NCBI RefSeq assembly: GCF_014170335.1
Contig: NZ_LZZS01000016.1
Span: forward strand, 124,001-188,000
DNA: 64,000 nucleotides
Reading direction: 5' to 3'
DNA from: Achromobacter sp. UMC46
Lineage (GTDB): Bacteria; Pseudomonadota; Gammaproteobacteria; Burkholderiales; Burkholderiaceae_B
In this document: one piece after another, positions 17,201 to 25,492 of the stretch
Position numbering within the stretch: position 1 is the first letter of the stretch
Layout of the letters: each line of letters begins with the position of its first letter
Made by a program: the position numbers and the translations under genes
The notes under the pieces: generated by a model
Told to the model about the DNA's origin: nothing
Seen by the model: the letters and a program-made list of their open reading frames with translations, nothing else
The model's database searches: none

Positions 17201-18083
17201 CGCGGTCGCGCTCGTGCTGGTCGTAGTCGGAGAAGAACTCGCTGAACCCGGAGATCAGGTCGGCCTTGGTGAAGATGATGTAGACGGGGGCGAACACCTC
17301 CAGCCGGTCGGTCAGTTCCTGCACGCGCTGGCGCAGGTTCTTGGCCAGGTTGATGGCGAACTCGGGACCCGAACCTGTCAGTTCTTCGATGCTGGCGGCG
17401 ACGATGATGCCGTTGATGGGCGCCTTGGGGCGATGGCGCTTGAGCAGATCCAGAAACCCCATCCATTCATTGCGGTCTTCTTCATGCACCGAGTAGCGGC
17501 CGGCGGTGTCCAGCAAGATGCCTTCGGTGGTGAAGAACCAGTCGCAGTTGCGCGTGCCGCCCACGCCGCGCACGGCCGCGCCGTTCTTGTCGGCGAACGG
17601 GAATTGCAGGCCCGAATTGATCACCGCGCTGCTTTTTCCAGCCGCGGGGTTGCCGATCACGATGTACCAGGGCAGCTCATACAAGGCCTCGTTGCCCGAG
17701 ACCTGGCCGATCTTCGACGTCTTGATCGTGCGCACCGCTTGCGTCAGCCGCGCGCGCAGCGCCTCGACTTCGCCGCGGTTGGCGGCGGCGCCGGTCTGCA
17801 CCTGCTGCTCCAGCATGTCGCCCAGTTTCTTGTTGGCGTGCCGCGTGCGGCGGCGGCGCCACAGGAACACGCACAGCCACAGGAACAGGAAGATCGCCAA
17901 TGCGATGGCGGCCCAGGTCAGGCCGATCTCGACGGTGTCGGCGAACAGGAACAGGAAGACGACCAAGGCAAGCAGGCCGATCACCATGAAGGTGCGGGGG
18001 CTGGCCAGGATGCGCGACGACCAGTGCCGGCCCTCGCTGAGTGCGCTGGAAATTCCGGAAAAGAAACCTGAAGGGCTACGCAT
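14286..18083 (-). CDS. tssM: T6SS membrane complex protein TssM (IcmF)
   Basis: 1265 residues, normal for the family. Two helices near the N-terminus (about 33-75) and a third after the cytoplasmic domain (near 440-465, LTFFGLVLALGLVLGGW) anchor it in the inner membrane. The Walker A motif GNPAAGKSS (144-152) is intact, followed by DTAGRYS, so nucleotide binding is likely. The large C-terminal part is periplasmic and reaches TssJ at the outer membrane. It starts 24 bases after the stop of a T6SS membrane protein gene and overlaps tagF at its end. The ribosome site is weak and A-rich. Confidence 0.96.
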   Translation of the reverse strand: MRSPSGFFSGISSALSEGRHWSSRILASPRTFMVIGLLALVVFLFLFADTVEIGLTWAAIALAIFLFLWLCVFLWRRRRTRHANKKLGDMLEQQVQTGAAANRGEVEALRARLTQAVRTIKTSKIGQVSGNEALYELPWYIVIGNPAAGKSSAVINSGLQFPFADKNGAAVRGVGGTRNCDWFFTTEGILLDTAGRYSVHEEDRNEWMGFLDLLKRHRPKAPINGIIVAASIEELTGSGPEFAINLAKNLRQRVQELTDRLEVFAPVYIIFTKADLISGFSEFFSDYDQHERDRVWGATLPYGAEENRDVLALFDERFDELYEGLKEMGTAQISLRNNRELPPGLLTFPLEFAGIKPALRTFLSTLFETNPFQYKPVFRGFYFTSALQEGVSQSTSTERLAERFDLHPAQRAQPRNVSSHNGFFLRDLFSSVIFADKKLVRQHASPAKTRMRYLTFFGLVLALGLVLGGWSWSYLGNRQLAQNVQADMDKVVRLQSERTDLQSRLEAMEILQDRIEQLDRYSSSRPWSLGLGLYQGDVLKERLLAEYYNGARQFMLTPVKASLEDFLAKVDTSAAAAATGGTPQPAPQAARATHNAGGDTLFQDASPTNADDAYNALKTYLMMANHQHVDPTHLSDQITRFWRGWLETNRGAMPRDQLIRSAERLISFYVSRAPDAGWPQIETNLALVEKTRGSLRSVMQGMPARERAYATLKARAATRFQTMTVARIVGENDAGVVAGSYAIPGTFTREAWEQYIQPAIGEAAKKEVQTSDWVLGVNARDDLTLEGSPEQIQKSLATMYKMEYAEEWQKFLRGVTIKPFTSFDQSVAAMNRLGDPQTSPIAKLINTTYEQTSWDNPSLINAGLQQAQSGVVGWFKRVILRQTPPAQAAAAANGEALPMGPIGREFSDVARLVVTRENQSLLGNYMGALSKIRTRFNLLNNQGDPGPGALTLMRQTLEGKDSELADALKLVDEQMLAGMSATQRETLRPLLVRPLIQAYSVTMQPAESELNKVWNAQVYQPFNQTLSEKYPFAGRASVEASSDEIGQVFGPQGSIAKYVNDTLGPLTVRRGDILTARTWGDMGVSLQPTFTANFAQWVAPLSGGAAGGGAASQPQTLFQIQPKPAGGVTEYTIEIDGQQLRYRNTPPQWVNFVWPNAQGAPGARITATTFDGSVVEIVNEPGRFGLERLISTAQRTSNPDGSFNMSWGKSNVTVPVKLRIISNAQAPGAGGSEPGSQGLRNLRLPSSVVGTSPEPSAQPRPGAPQ

Positions 18084-18107
18084 GATTTTTGACTGTTTTT
18101 TTGTGGG

Positions 18108-19511
18108 TCAGGCGGAGAGGGAGGGAGCGCGAGCAATAAGGGTGAATGCGCGTTGCGCGGGGTCCTGGGTCAAGACGGCCAGCACCGGCCCATCCGTCTG
18201 GGCGCAAGCTTCGCTGGCGATGGCAAGCGTCAGCAGGTGGGAGGCCGCGCCGGTGTAGCCGCACGCGGCGCCGACCGCCAGGCAATCCAGGTTCGGATCC
18301 AGTGCGGGAAACAGCGCGCTGGCCAATCCGGCGGCTTCCAGCGGGCGGCTGCCGCGATGATCCGCGTCGCTGACCAGCGCGGCGATCCCGTCGGCGGGCT
18401 GCGCCTGGCGCTCCAGGAATTCGGTCGCCAACGCCGCCAGCATGGGTTCGTTCTGGGCGCCGCGCGCATCGGCGCGCGTGGCGCGCTGGGCCGTCTGCGA
18501 CAACGTCAACGCCAGCGCGCCGGCAGGCGGCGCGGGCGGAACTGTTGGCGCTGCGGCGTCCGGCGCGCTCAGCGCCAGGTCCAGGAGCAGGCCGGCCGCG
18601 GCTTCGCCGGGGATGCGGCCTTGCGGCGTGGCATTGCCGGCCAGCGTGCCCTGTTCTTCCCAGTCCTGCACGCGGTTCGCGTCGATGTAGGAATCCGCCG
18701 CCGCCACCACACGCAGTGTGGCGGTGGCGGGCGTCAAGGGTTCCTGCGCCAGTTGGCGCAGCAGGCTATCGCTGGCCAGCGCGTCCTGAGCGGCATGGGG
18801 GCGCATGCCAAGGCGCGTTGCCGGCCAGACGGCCGCCGCAAGCGCCTGCCCAAGGGCATGGTCGCGGGCCGTCTCGGGCCATTGCGCAGGCAACAGCAGT
18901 TCCAGTTGCAGCAGCGGCCAGGCGTCGTCGCGTTCCGGTGTGCCCGTATCCAGCACGTGCGCGCGCGCCTCCTGAGACAGCGCCTGGACGACTTCGCCCA
19001 GCAAGGCGGTGGCTCGGATGATGTCCTCGGCCTGCGCCGCCTGGGGGGCTTGTTGCCCGGCCGCGGCATCCCGCAGCAGTTCGGTGTCCAGATGCGCGGC
19101 GCGCGCGCTGAAGATGGGAAATCCCTTGGCGTTCATCAAGGACGCATCCAGCGCCGGGCGCTGCTGCTCGGCCACGGCGGCATGGATGGCCGCAGGGTCG
19201 TTGCCCAGCGCGGCGCGCGCCGTGCTGGCCAGCACGACCAGCCGGGCGGTGAGGGGTGCTGCGGGGGCGGCTTGGCCGTCGCCATTGGCGGCGGCCGGCG
19301 CGGGGTTGGCGCGGGCTTCGCGTCGTGCCTGCACGATGCGCTTGCCCGCCCAGCCTGCGGCGATCAGCGCCAGCGGCAAGGCGAACAGGTATAGGCCGAT
19401 GTCCATTCCCGTCGGCAGGGTGTGCGATTCCTGCCACCAGATGATGACGGCCAGCCAGACCACTCCGAAGACCAGGGCCAGCACCAGGCCGGTTTTAAGC
19501 ACGCGGGTCAT
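18108..19511 (-). CDS. T6SS-linked inner-membrane protein of unknown function
   Basis: 467 residues. Two hydrophobic helices at the N-terminus (about 6-26 and 38-56) are followed by an Ala/Pro-rich stretch and a long soluble part. Near the C-terminus, GAACGYTGAASHLLTLAIAS (414-433) resembles the Gly-Ala-rich helix of thiolase/ketosynthase folds, and the preceding part has scattered motifs of that kind, but no Cys-His-His triad is visible. It lies between the M15 peptidase gene and tssM and is almost certainly co-transcribed with them. A degenerate thiolase-like fold is only a suggestion. Confidence 0.7.
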   Translation of the reverse strand: MTRVLKTGLVLALVFGVVWLAVIIWWQESHTLPTGMDIGLYLFALPLALIAAGWAGKRIVQARREARANPAPAAANGDGQAAPAAPLTARLVVLASTARAALGNDPAAIHAAVAEQQRPALDASLMNAKGFPIFSARAAHLDTELLRDAAAGQQAPQAAQAEDIIRATALLGEVVQALSQEARAHVLDTGTPERDDAWPLLQLELLLPAQWPETARDHALGQALAAAVWPATRLGMRPHAAQDALASDSLLRQLAQEPLTPATATLRVVAAADSYIDANRVQDWEEQGTLAGNATPQGRIPGEAAAGLLLDLALSAPDAAAPTVPPAPPAGALALTLSQTAQRATRADARGAQNEPMLAALATEFLERQAQPADGIAALVSDADHRGSRPLEAAGLASALFPALDPNLDCLAVGAACGYTGAASHLLTLAIASEACAQTDGPVLAVLTQDPAQRAFTLIARAPSLSA

Positions 19512-19589
19512 GAGGCCCCATGAAAGTGACGGTTGCTGAGGCGCGCCAAGGCGGTATCCGGTGCATGCTGGCGGCGTGGCATGACGGCA

Positions 19590-20441
19590 TCATTGCGCGG
19601 CCCCCGCATCGCGGCGCATCACGCCGGGGCGGCGCAGTTCGCTGTGGCCGAAGTCCATCAGCTTCCAGCGTCCGCCCCACGTCAGGCCGACGCGCTCGGC
19701 GGTCTGGCCAAACAGCTCGTAGCCGCGCATGGCCCACGGGTCTTTTTCCGACACGACGACCTTGCCGTCGCGCAGGAAGGCGCTGTCCGCCGCCAGGCCA
19801 TATTGGTGATAGCTCTGGTAGGCGCCGGCGTTGGTCACGTGCGATCCCTTGGCTGCCAGTTCGCTCTGCCGCTCAGGGCTGCGATAGCCTTCGATCAGCA
19901 CCATTTCATAGCCGTGTTCTTCACGCATCACGCGGTATGCGGCCAACAGGCGCTGACGGTAATCGGCATCCAGCAGGTTCCAGTCGCGGCTGGCGCCGCC
20001 CAGGTTCGGGCGCACCAATTCGACTTCGCGCGTCGTGAAGATTTCAGGGGGCAGCGGGGGCGGCGGAACCAGCCGTTCGCCCGTCAATAACGCCTGGATT
20101 CTGGGGTCCGGACCGGCCGTTCGGTCCTCGTAAAAAAATGTGTGATTGTGTCGCATGACGAAAGCGAAAAGTGACGGAAGCAACACGACTGCGAGCACCG
20201 CGGCGATCTGCCAGCGGTAGGCCGAGAACGTGCCGCTGGCCTTTCCGAAACCCGTTCGAACACCTTGCGCGGACCCGCCTACGACGCCTGCCGCCTGACC
20301 CGCGCGGCGGGCCAGCGTACGGCGTACGCCAAGCGCCAACGCGCGCACGCTGCGCGCCGTTCCCACGCGGAAAGACGGGAAGACGAGCAGCGCGGATACG
20401 CCTATCGCAAGCAGAAAATATAGGGGCAGCAGAAGTAGCAA
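19590..20441 (-). CDS. Membrane-anchored M15 peptidase, TagX-like
   Basis: 283 residues. Two hydrophobic segments (about 3-20 and 78-95) precede a VanY/M15-type domain (about 130-275). Zinc ligands are H212 and D219 (SYHQYGLAAD) and H266, with D263 as the likely catalytic residue (DFGH), the same pattern as L,D-endopeptidases such as phage T5 endolysin. Acinetobacter TagX, an M15-type peptidoglycan L,D-endopeptidase encoded in a T6SS cluster, opens the wall for T6SS assembly, so the same role is likely here. The start is a TTG with GAGGG 6 bases upstream; no in-frame ATG exists before the next upstream stop. Confidence 0.85.
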   Translation of the reverse strand: MLLLLPLYFLLAIGVSALLVFPSFRVGTARSVRALALGVRRTLARRAGQAAGVVGGSAQGVRTGFGKASGTFSAYRWQIAAVLAVVLLPSLFAFVMRHNHTFFYEDRTAGPDPRIQALLTGERLVPPPPLPPEIFTTREVELVRPNLGGASRDWNLLDADYRQRLLAAYRVMREEHGYEMVLIEGYRSPERQSELAAKGSHVTNAGAYQSYHQYGLAADSAFLRDGKVVVSEKDPWAMRGYELFGQTAERVGLTWGGRWKLMDFGHSELRRPGVMRRDAGAAQ

Positions 20442-20632
20442 CGGTATCCCTCGATCACGAAGGCGTAATCTTTTGTTCTATTTGGGATTGAGGCAAGCGC
20501 TTGGGCGTTGCAAACAGCGTCTGTGCCTTAGGAATCGTAACAAGAAGCGGTGATCAAAATGCGTGGCTCGGGTATTCTCGATCACCTTGGTTACGGGGGA
20601 TCCACAGGTCCTTCGCCGACACGGGACCTCGC
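20442..20632. promoter_or_regulatory. Divergent promoter region between tagX-like operon and vgrG1 operon
   Basis: 191 bases separate the two divergent starts. The part near 20455-20490 is clearly A+T richer than the flanks, and a 10-base palindrome CAAGCGCTTG lies at 20494-20503. Promoters for both operons must lie here; I cannot fix exact -10/-35 boxes. Confidence 0.4.
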
Positions 20633-21562
20633 ATGGCAGAAGACGAAAAAAGATCGAGCACACCGACCTCTATTCCAAGTTTGCTGGCCGGGCGCGCCTC
20701 CTCAGCGGAGGCGCGCGAATCGTCGCGCATCCTTGCCGCGCTGGAAGGGCGCGTGCCGGATGCCGAGGTCAAGCATCTGGCGCCCAAGCGCCGCTCCAGG
20801 GCGCCGATGGCGGTGTTGCTGCTGTTGTTGCTGAGCGTCGCGGGCGCGGGGCTGTGGGCCGTGTACGACACGCCCGCCCTGCCCGATGTCGTGGCCACCG
20901 CGGATTCGCCGGCGGCCACGCCGAATACCCTGGATCGGCCCCAGGCCGCCTTGCCGACCGCCGCCATGGCGCAAGCGCCTGCGGCAAGCGAGCCCGAACC
21001 GCCGCCATCCACCGCGGCCACGATTGTGGAAGACCATCCGCTGGCGCAGTTGACGCGGGAACGCGATCGCGAAGCTGGGGAACCGACCAATCCATTGTCC
21101 GCGCTGGCCGTAACCGCGGCCGCGCCCAAGCCTGCCGCTACCCCTGCTGCGCCGCATCCCGCAAGCGCCAAGGCGCCGGGGCCCACGGTGCAGCGCGCCG
21201 AGCAGGCGCGGGTACCGGCTGCGACCGCTACCGGCACCGCCACGGCGACCGCGTCCGCGTCCGCCAACGCCAGGGCCTCTGCCGCACGTGGCAAGGCGGC
21301 TCCAGGCAAGGACAGCGATGCCGCGCTATTGGCCACACTGATGTCTTACGGCTTGCCGCCGGCCTCGCCGCCGGGCACCAAGGTCTACAAGAGCGACGGC
21401 ATTTTCATACGCGAACTGCCGGGCTCGCCGTTGTCCGCGCGGCTGGCTGAATGCCGCAAGCTGGGCTTCCTGGAAAGCGAGCAATGCCGCCTGCGCGTGT
21501 GCGCCGGCCATTGGGGCACCGCTGCGGAATGCCCCAACGCCCAAGCTCACACCGAGCCTTGA
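20633..21562 (+). CDS. Single-pass membrane protein with Ala/Pro linker, upstream of vgrG1
   Basis: 309 residues. A short cytoplasmic N-terminus (about 1-55) is followed by one membrane helix (about 58-78), a long low-complexity Ala/Pro/Thr region (about 85-225) and a compact C-terminal domain (about 230-305) with four cysteines (in AECRKLG and QCRLRVCAGHWGTAAECP) that could form two periplasmic disulfides. The layout is like a TonB- or SPOR-type spanning protein, with the linker crossing the wall. It is 26 bases upstream of vgrG1. Family unknown to me; a role in the T6SS envelope complex is an inference from location. Confidence 0.72.
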   Translation: MAEDEKRSSTPTSIPSLLAGRASSAEARESSRILAALEGRVPDAEVKHLAPKRRSRAPMAVLLLLLLSVAGAGLWAVYDTPALPDVVATADSPAATPNTLDRPQAALPTAAMAQAPAASEPEPPPSTAATIVEDHPLAQLTRERDREAGEPTNPLSALAVTAAAPKPAATPAAPHPASAKAPGPTVQRAEQARVPAATATGTATATASASANARASAARGKAAPGKDSDAALLATLMSYGLPPASPPGTKVYKSDGIFIRELPGSPLSARLAECRKLGFLESEQCRLRVCAGHWGTAAECPNAQAHTEP

Positions 21563-21588
21563 GCGCCATTGATAAAGGTTTTTCCTTG

Positions 21589-24462
21589 ATGGATTCGACA
21601 GCGACGAACGGTCTGTTCAGCTCCGCCGCCCGCCTCTACCGCCTGGAGGGCGAAGGCGCGCTCGCCGCGTTGCAAGTGGAAGGATGGGTGGCGCGGGAAG
21701 CGCTGTCCGGCATCGCGCAGCTGCGCATCGTGGCGCTGGCCGACAATGCCGGCCTGGCGCTTCACGACATGATTTCGCGGCCCGTGACGCTGTGGACGAC
21801 GCGTGCGGACGGCAGCGAGACCAGCCGCAGCGGCCTGGTCCGCGAGGCCGAGCTGCTGGCCGGCGATGCGGGCCTGGCGCGCTATCGGCTGACGGTCGTG
21901 CCCTGGTTGTGGCTAGCCACGCAGCAACGCGCAAGCCGCGTTTTCGAAGGCAAGCCGGTGCTGGACATCGTGCGCCATGTGCTGGACGGCTACGAAGGCT
22001 ACGTCATGCGCGTGGCGGCCGATGTGGAGCAGACGCTGGCCGAGCTGGCGCCGCGTCAGTACGTGACGCAGTACCGCGAGACGGACTACGAATTCATCAG
22101 CCGGCTATTGGCCGAGGCGGGGTTGGGATGGACGGCGGTCGAGGCCGCCGACGTGCCGGCCAAGCACGCCGTGCTGATCTTCTCGGATAGCCGCAACCTG
22201 GACGAGGACGCGGATTCCGCCGGCGGCGGCATACGCTTTCATCGGGCGGGCGCCACCGAATCGCGCGACACCGTGCAGGCGCTTGCGCGCCGTCGCCGCC
22301 GGATTCCAGACCGCATCACCGTGCTGGGCTGGCACGCCAGCAGCAAGCGCGCCATCGCTGCCGAGGCGCTGGTGAACCCGGCCAACGGCGACGACGACGC
22401 GGCGGGCCTGGAATGGTACGAGCCGCTGGGCCACGGCGGCGTGGCCGACGAGGCCCAGGCAAAGCGCCAGGCCACCTTGGCCATGGAAGCCGTGCGCGCG
22501 CAGGCCGAGACCTTCGTCGGCCTGGGCGGCGTGCGTACTTTCCGGTCCGGCACGCGCTTCACGCTGCAAGGCATGTCGTCGCTGGGGCCTGCCAACGAAG
22601 AAGGCTTCGAACCCACCTTCGCGCTGGACCGCGTCGAGCACGCGGGCATCAACAACCTGCCGCCTGAAACCCGGGCCTCGCTGGCGCAACGCCTGGGCGG
22701 ACTGGATACGCATCTGGTGCTGGACGAGGACGCGGTTGCAGCGCCGGGCGCAGGAAGCGATGACGCCCCGGCGCAGGCCCCCGACGCGGCCGTGCTGGCC
22801 AAGGCCCGCGAAGTCGGCTACGCCAACCGTTTCGACGCCGTGCGTTGTGATCGCCCGTGGCGTCCCGAGCTGCCGCAGACGCGCGGCGCGCGGCTGGCGG
22901 GCGCGCCGTCGGTCCACGGCGTGCACACAGCGGTCGTGACGGATGCGGAAGGCGCCACGCAGGCCAAGGGGCAGGACGAAATACTCAGGAATCACCGCGG
23001 CGACGTGCGTATCCGGTTCCATTGGCAAGCCGAGGGCAAGGACGGCGAGGCCAAGAGCCGCTGGGTGCGCGTGGCGCAGCGCCAGTCGGGCGCGGGCATG
23101 GGCATGAGCTTCGTGCCGCGCATCGGGCAGGAAGTGCTGGTGCGCTTCCTGGACGACGATGTCGACCAGCCCGTGGTGGTCGGCGCCTTGTACAACGGCC
23201 GCGGCGAAGGCGGCACGCCGGCCACGCCGGGCGGGCGCCCGGGCGGCCAGGTCGATACACAGGTCTACGCCGCCGCGCGCGATGGCATGCCCAGCGCGCA
23301 GGCCAACCTGGCCGCGGGCAACGCGCCGGCCTGGCACGGCGCGGCCGGTGGCGACGAGAACCACCGCAACGCCGCCGCGCTGACGGGCTTCAAGAGCAAG
23401 GAATTCGGCGGCTCGGGCTACAACCAGATTGTCTTTGACGATACCGACGGCCAACTGCGCACGCAGATCAAGAGCACCCAGGACGCCAGCGAGCTGAACC
23501 TGGGGCATCTGATCCATCAGGCAGGCAATTACCGCGGCGGCTTGCGCGGCCTGGGTGCCGAGCTGCGCACCGACGGCTACGGCGCCGTTCGCGGCGGGGC
23601 GGGCGTGCTGCTCAGCACCTATGCCAGCGACGGCAACGCCAGCGCCGTCGGTGATGCCGCCGGCGTGCAGGCCCTGGCCAGCCAGACGGACCAGATGGCC
23701 CGGTCGCTGGACGCGGTCGTGGGCGCCCATCAAGGCTTGCGCCTGGCCACGGTGCAAGGCACTAAAGGACCCGACGCCAGCGTGCCGGACACCGAAAAAG
23801 CGCCGCTGGCGGCGATGCACCGCATGGTTTCCGGCACAGTGGCGGGCGACGGCCTGGAGCCGGCACGGGCCGACGCGTCGGCCAAGCACACGCAGGCCGC
23901 GGAGGGCAAGGTTCCGCATTCCACCGACCCGGTCGTGCTGATGGCCGCGCGGGCGGGGCTGGCGCAGATCGCCGCGCAGCACATGCAGTACGTGGCTGGC
24001 GACGCGGTGCACTTTTCATCGGGCAAGGACCAGAACCTGGCCGTGATGGGCACGTTGCGCCTGCATACGGGGCAAGGATTGGGGATCGTCGCCGGCCTGC
24101 AGCAAGGTGGCGCCGATTCGGGGTTGGACCTGATCTCGGCGACAGGCGACGTGGATGTCCAGGCGCAGCACGACATCCTGCGCGTCCAGGCCCAGAAAGA
24201 CATCACGATCGGCAGCGCGCAGACGGCCGTCGACTATGCCGCGCCCAAACGCATCCGGATCGCGAACGCAGCGGGCGCCAGCATCGTGCTGGAAGGCGGC
24301 AACATCACCGTGACCGCGCCGGGCCGCATCGACGTGAAGACAGGCAACAAGCAGTTCGCGGGGCCGGACCGCATGCCCTATGCGTTCCCGCAGTTCACGG
24401 TTTGCAAGCAATGCGTGCTGGATGCCCACGACGGCGTGCAGTCCATCACCGACAAGGTCTGA
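21589..24462 (+). CDS. vgrG: VgrG spike protein 1 (TssI)
   Basis: 957 residues. The N-terminal gp27-like part contains QYVTQYRETDYEFISRLLAE, the gp5 OB-fold lies at about 467-537 (VRIRFHWQAEGKDGE to VVVGALYN), and the conserved GYNQIVFDDTDGQ region begins near 610. A DUF2345-type beta-helix extension (about 780-940) ends with a short tail containing C-K-Q-C. It forms the trimeric T6SS spike. The DUF4123 gene that follows after 13 bases encodes the probable adaptor that loads the Tle-like effector on this spike. The ATG at 21589 fits the family N-terminus; the longer frame upstream overlaps the previous gene. Confidence 0.95.
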   Translation: MDSTATNGLFSSAARLYRLEGEGALAALQVEGWVAREALSGIAQLRIVALADNAGLALHDMISRPVTLWTTRADGSETSRSGLVREAELLAGDAGLARYRLTVVPWLWLATQQRASRVFEGKPVLDIVRHVLDGYEGYVMRVAADVEQTLAELAPRQYVTQYRETDYEFISRLLAEAGLGWTAVEAADVPAKHAVLIFSDSRNLDEDADSAGGGIRFHRAGATESRDTVQALARRRRRIPDRITVLGWHASSKRAIAAEALVNPANGDDDAAGLEWYEPLGHGGVADEAQAKRQATLAMEAVRAQAETFVGLGGVRTFRSGTRFTLQGMSSLGPANEEGFEPTFALDRVEHAGINNLPPETRASLAQRLGGLDTHLVLDEDAVAAPGAGSDDAPAQAPDAAVLAKAREVGYANRFDAVRCDRPWRPELPQTRGARLAGAPSVHGVHTAVVTDAEGATQAKGQDEILRNHRGDVRIRFHWQAEGKDGEAKSRWVRVAQRQSGAGMGMSFVPRIGQEVLVRFLDDDVDQPVVVGALYNGRGEGGTPATPGGRPGGQVDTQVYAAARDGMPSAQANLAAGNAPAWHGAAGGDENHRNAAALTGFKSKEFGGSGYNQIVFDDTDGQLRTQIKSTQDASELNLGHLIHQAGNYRGGLRGLGAELRTDGYGAVRGGAGVLLSTYASDGNASAVGDAAGVQALASQTDQMARSLDAVVGAHQGLRLATVQGTKGPDASVPDTEKAPLAAMHRMVSGTVAGDGLEPARADASAKHTQAAEGKVPHSTDPVVLMAARAGLAQIAAQHMQYVAGDAVHFSSGKDQNLAVMGTLRLHTGQGLGIVAGLQQGGADSGLDLISATGDVDVQAQHDILRVQAQKDITIGSAQTAVDYAAPKRIRIANAAGASIVLEGGNITVTAPGRIDVKTGNKQFAGPDRMPYAFPQFTVCKQCVLDAHDGVQSITDKV

Positions 24463-24475
24463 GGTGGATACCGGC

Positions 24476-25456
24476 ATGAGCGGTTGGGAAGAACGGCTGA
24501 ATGACACGCTGGCGCAGGCGGAAAGGCTGGGGTCCGATGCCGGCACGGCGCTCAATACGTACCTGCTCGTGGATTTTCGCGGCCGCACGGCGCTTGCCCG
24601 GCCGGTCAAGGCGTGCGCGGATCTTAGCTATGGATCCGTTTGGGTGGGCACCGACTTGGCGGTATACGACGAGATTGCGCCGTTGTTGATCGAAGTCGAC
24701 GATCTGACCCGCTTCGGTCTGTGGCGCGGCAGAGCAGACCCGGAGGAGTCCGAGTTGCTGCGGTTGCTTGGAAGGCTGCACAAGGCGGACGGCGGAGAGT
24801 TCGCGGTGACGCACATCGTGTCGCCGCTGACGTTGACCGAGCTGATGACGCACTTCGCCTATTACGGCGAATACGTCTTGCCGGACGGGCGCGAGTATTA
24901 CCTGCACTTTTACGATAGCCGCATCCTGGACCGCGCGTTCCAGGTTTGGACAGACGCCGAGCAGAAGCGTTTCCTGGCGCCCGTGCAGGTCATGCGCTAT
25001 GTGCGCCGAGACGGTTCGGTCGCCCAATGGACGGGGCCAGGCGTTAAGCCGGATGCCGCATCGGGGCTGAGTCGGCCTCAACCGTTTAGCTTGGACCAGC
25101 ATCAGGCCCTTCTGGACCTGGACTACCCGGACAAACTTGCCGTACAGATCCGCCGCATCTACCTGGGCGTCCTGGGCAGCGGCCTGCGTCAGGACGAACT
25201 CTATGGCCGCGTGCTTGAGCAGATGGCGCGGGCACGTTCCCATGGCGTAGAGACAGAGCGCGACATGCTGGATTACGTGGCGTGGGGAATCACGATTTCC
25301 CCACGCTTTGACGAGCACGAAGCGATTCTGCCGGCGCTACGTGCATTCAAAGGCCAAGGAGAGGGCTTGTCGCAGGCGCTGGAGCATGTTCCGGATGCCG
25401 TGTGGGACGAGCTGCTGCGGGCCGAGCAAGAACGCGAACAGCGGAGCGAGCTATGA
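24476..25456 (+). CDS. DUF4123 T6SS adaptor/chaperone (cargo: Tle-like effector)
   Basis: 326 residues. The middle part (about 25-150) has the DUF4123 pattern with TYLLVDFRGRT, LVDD-type segments, FGLWRGRA and FAYYGEYVLPDGREYYLHFYDSR. DUF4123 proteins (Tap/TEC) bind an effector and hand it to VgrG. GAGGTGG 7 bases before the ATG supports the start. It lies between vgrG1 and a lipoprotein-effector pair, the usual order. From here to 28577 the DNA is visibly less GC-rich than the cluster core. Confidence 0.88.
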   Translation: MSGWEERLNDTLAQAERLGSDAGTALNTYLLVDFRGRTALARPVKACADLSYGSVWVGTDLAVYDEIAPLLIEVDDLTRFGLWRGRADPEESELLRLLGRLHKADGGEFAVTHIVSPLTLTELMTHFAYYGEYVLPDGREYYLHFYDSRILDRAFQVWTDAEQKRFLAPVQVMRYVRRDGSVAQWTGPGVKPDAASGLSRPQPFSLDQHQALLDLDYPDKLAVQIRRIYLGVLGSGLRQDELYGRVLEQMARARSHGVETERDMLDYVAWGITISPRFDEHEAILPALRAFKGQGEGLSQALEHVPDAVWDELLRAEQEREQRSEL

Positions 25457-25492
25457 GAGCGTATGGATTCGAAGCGGTTGTTGGAGGCCTGG

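Noticed and set aside
20494-20503. CAAGCGCTTG palindrome in the tagX/vgrG1 promoter region as an operator
   Set aside because: Ten-base palindromes of this type are frequent by chance in GC-rich DNA, and no second copy was seen in the other T6SS promoter regions.
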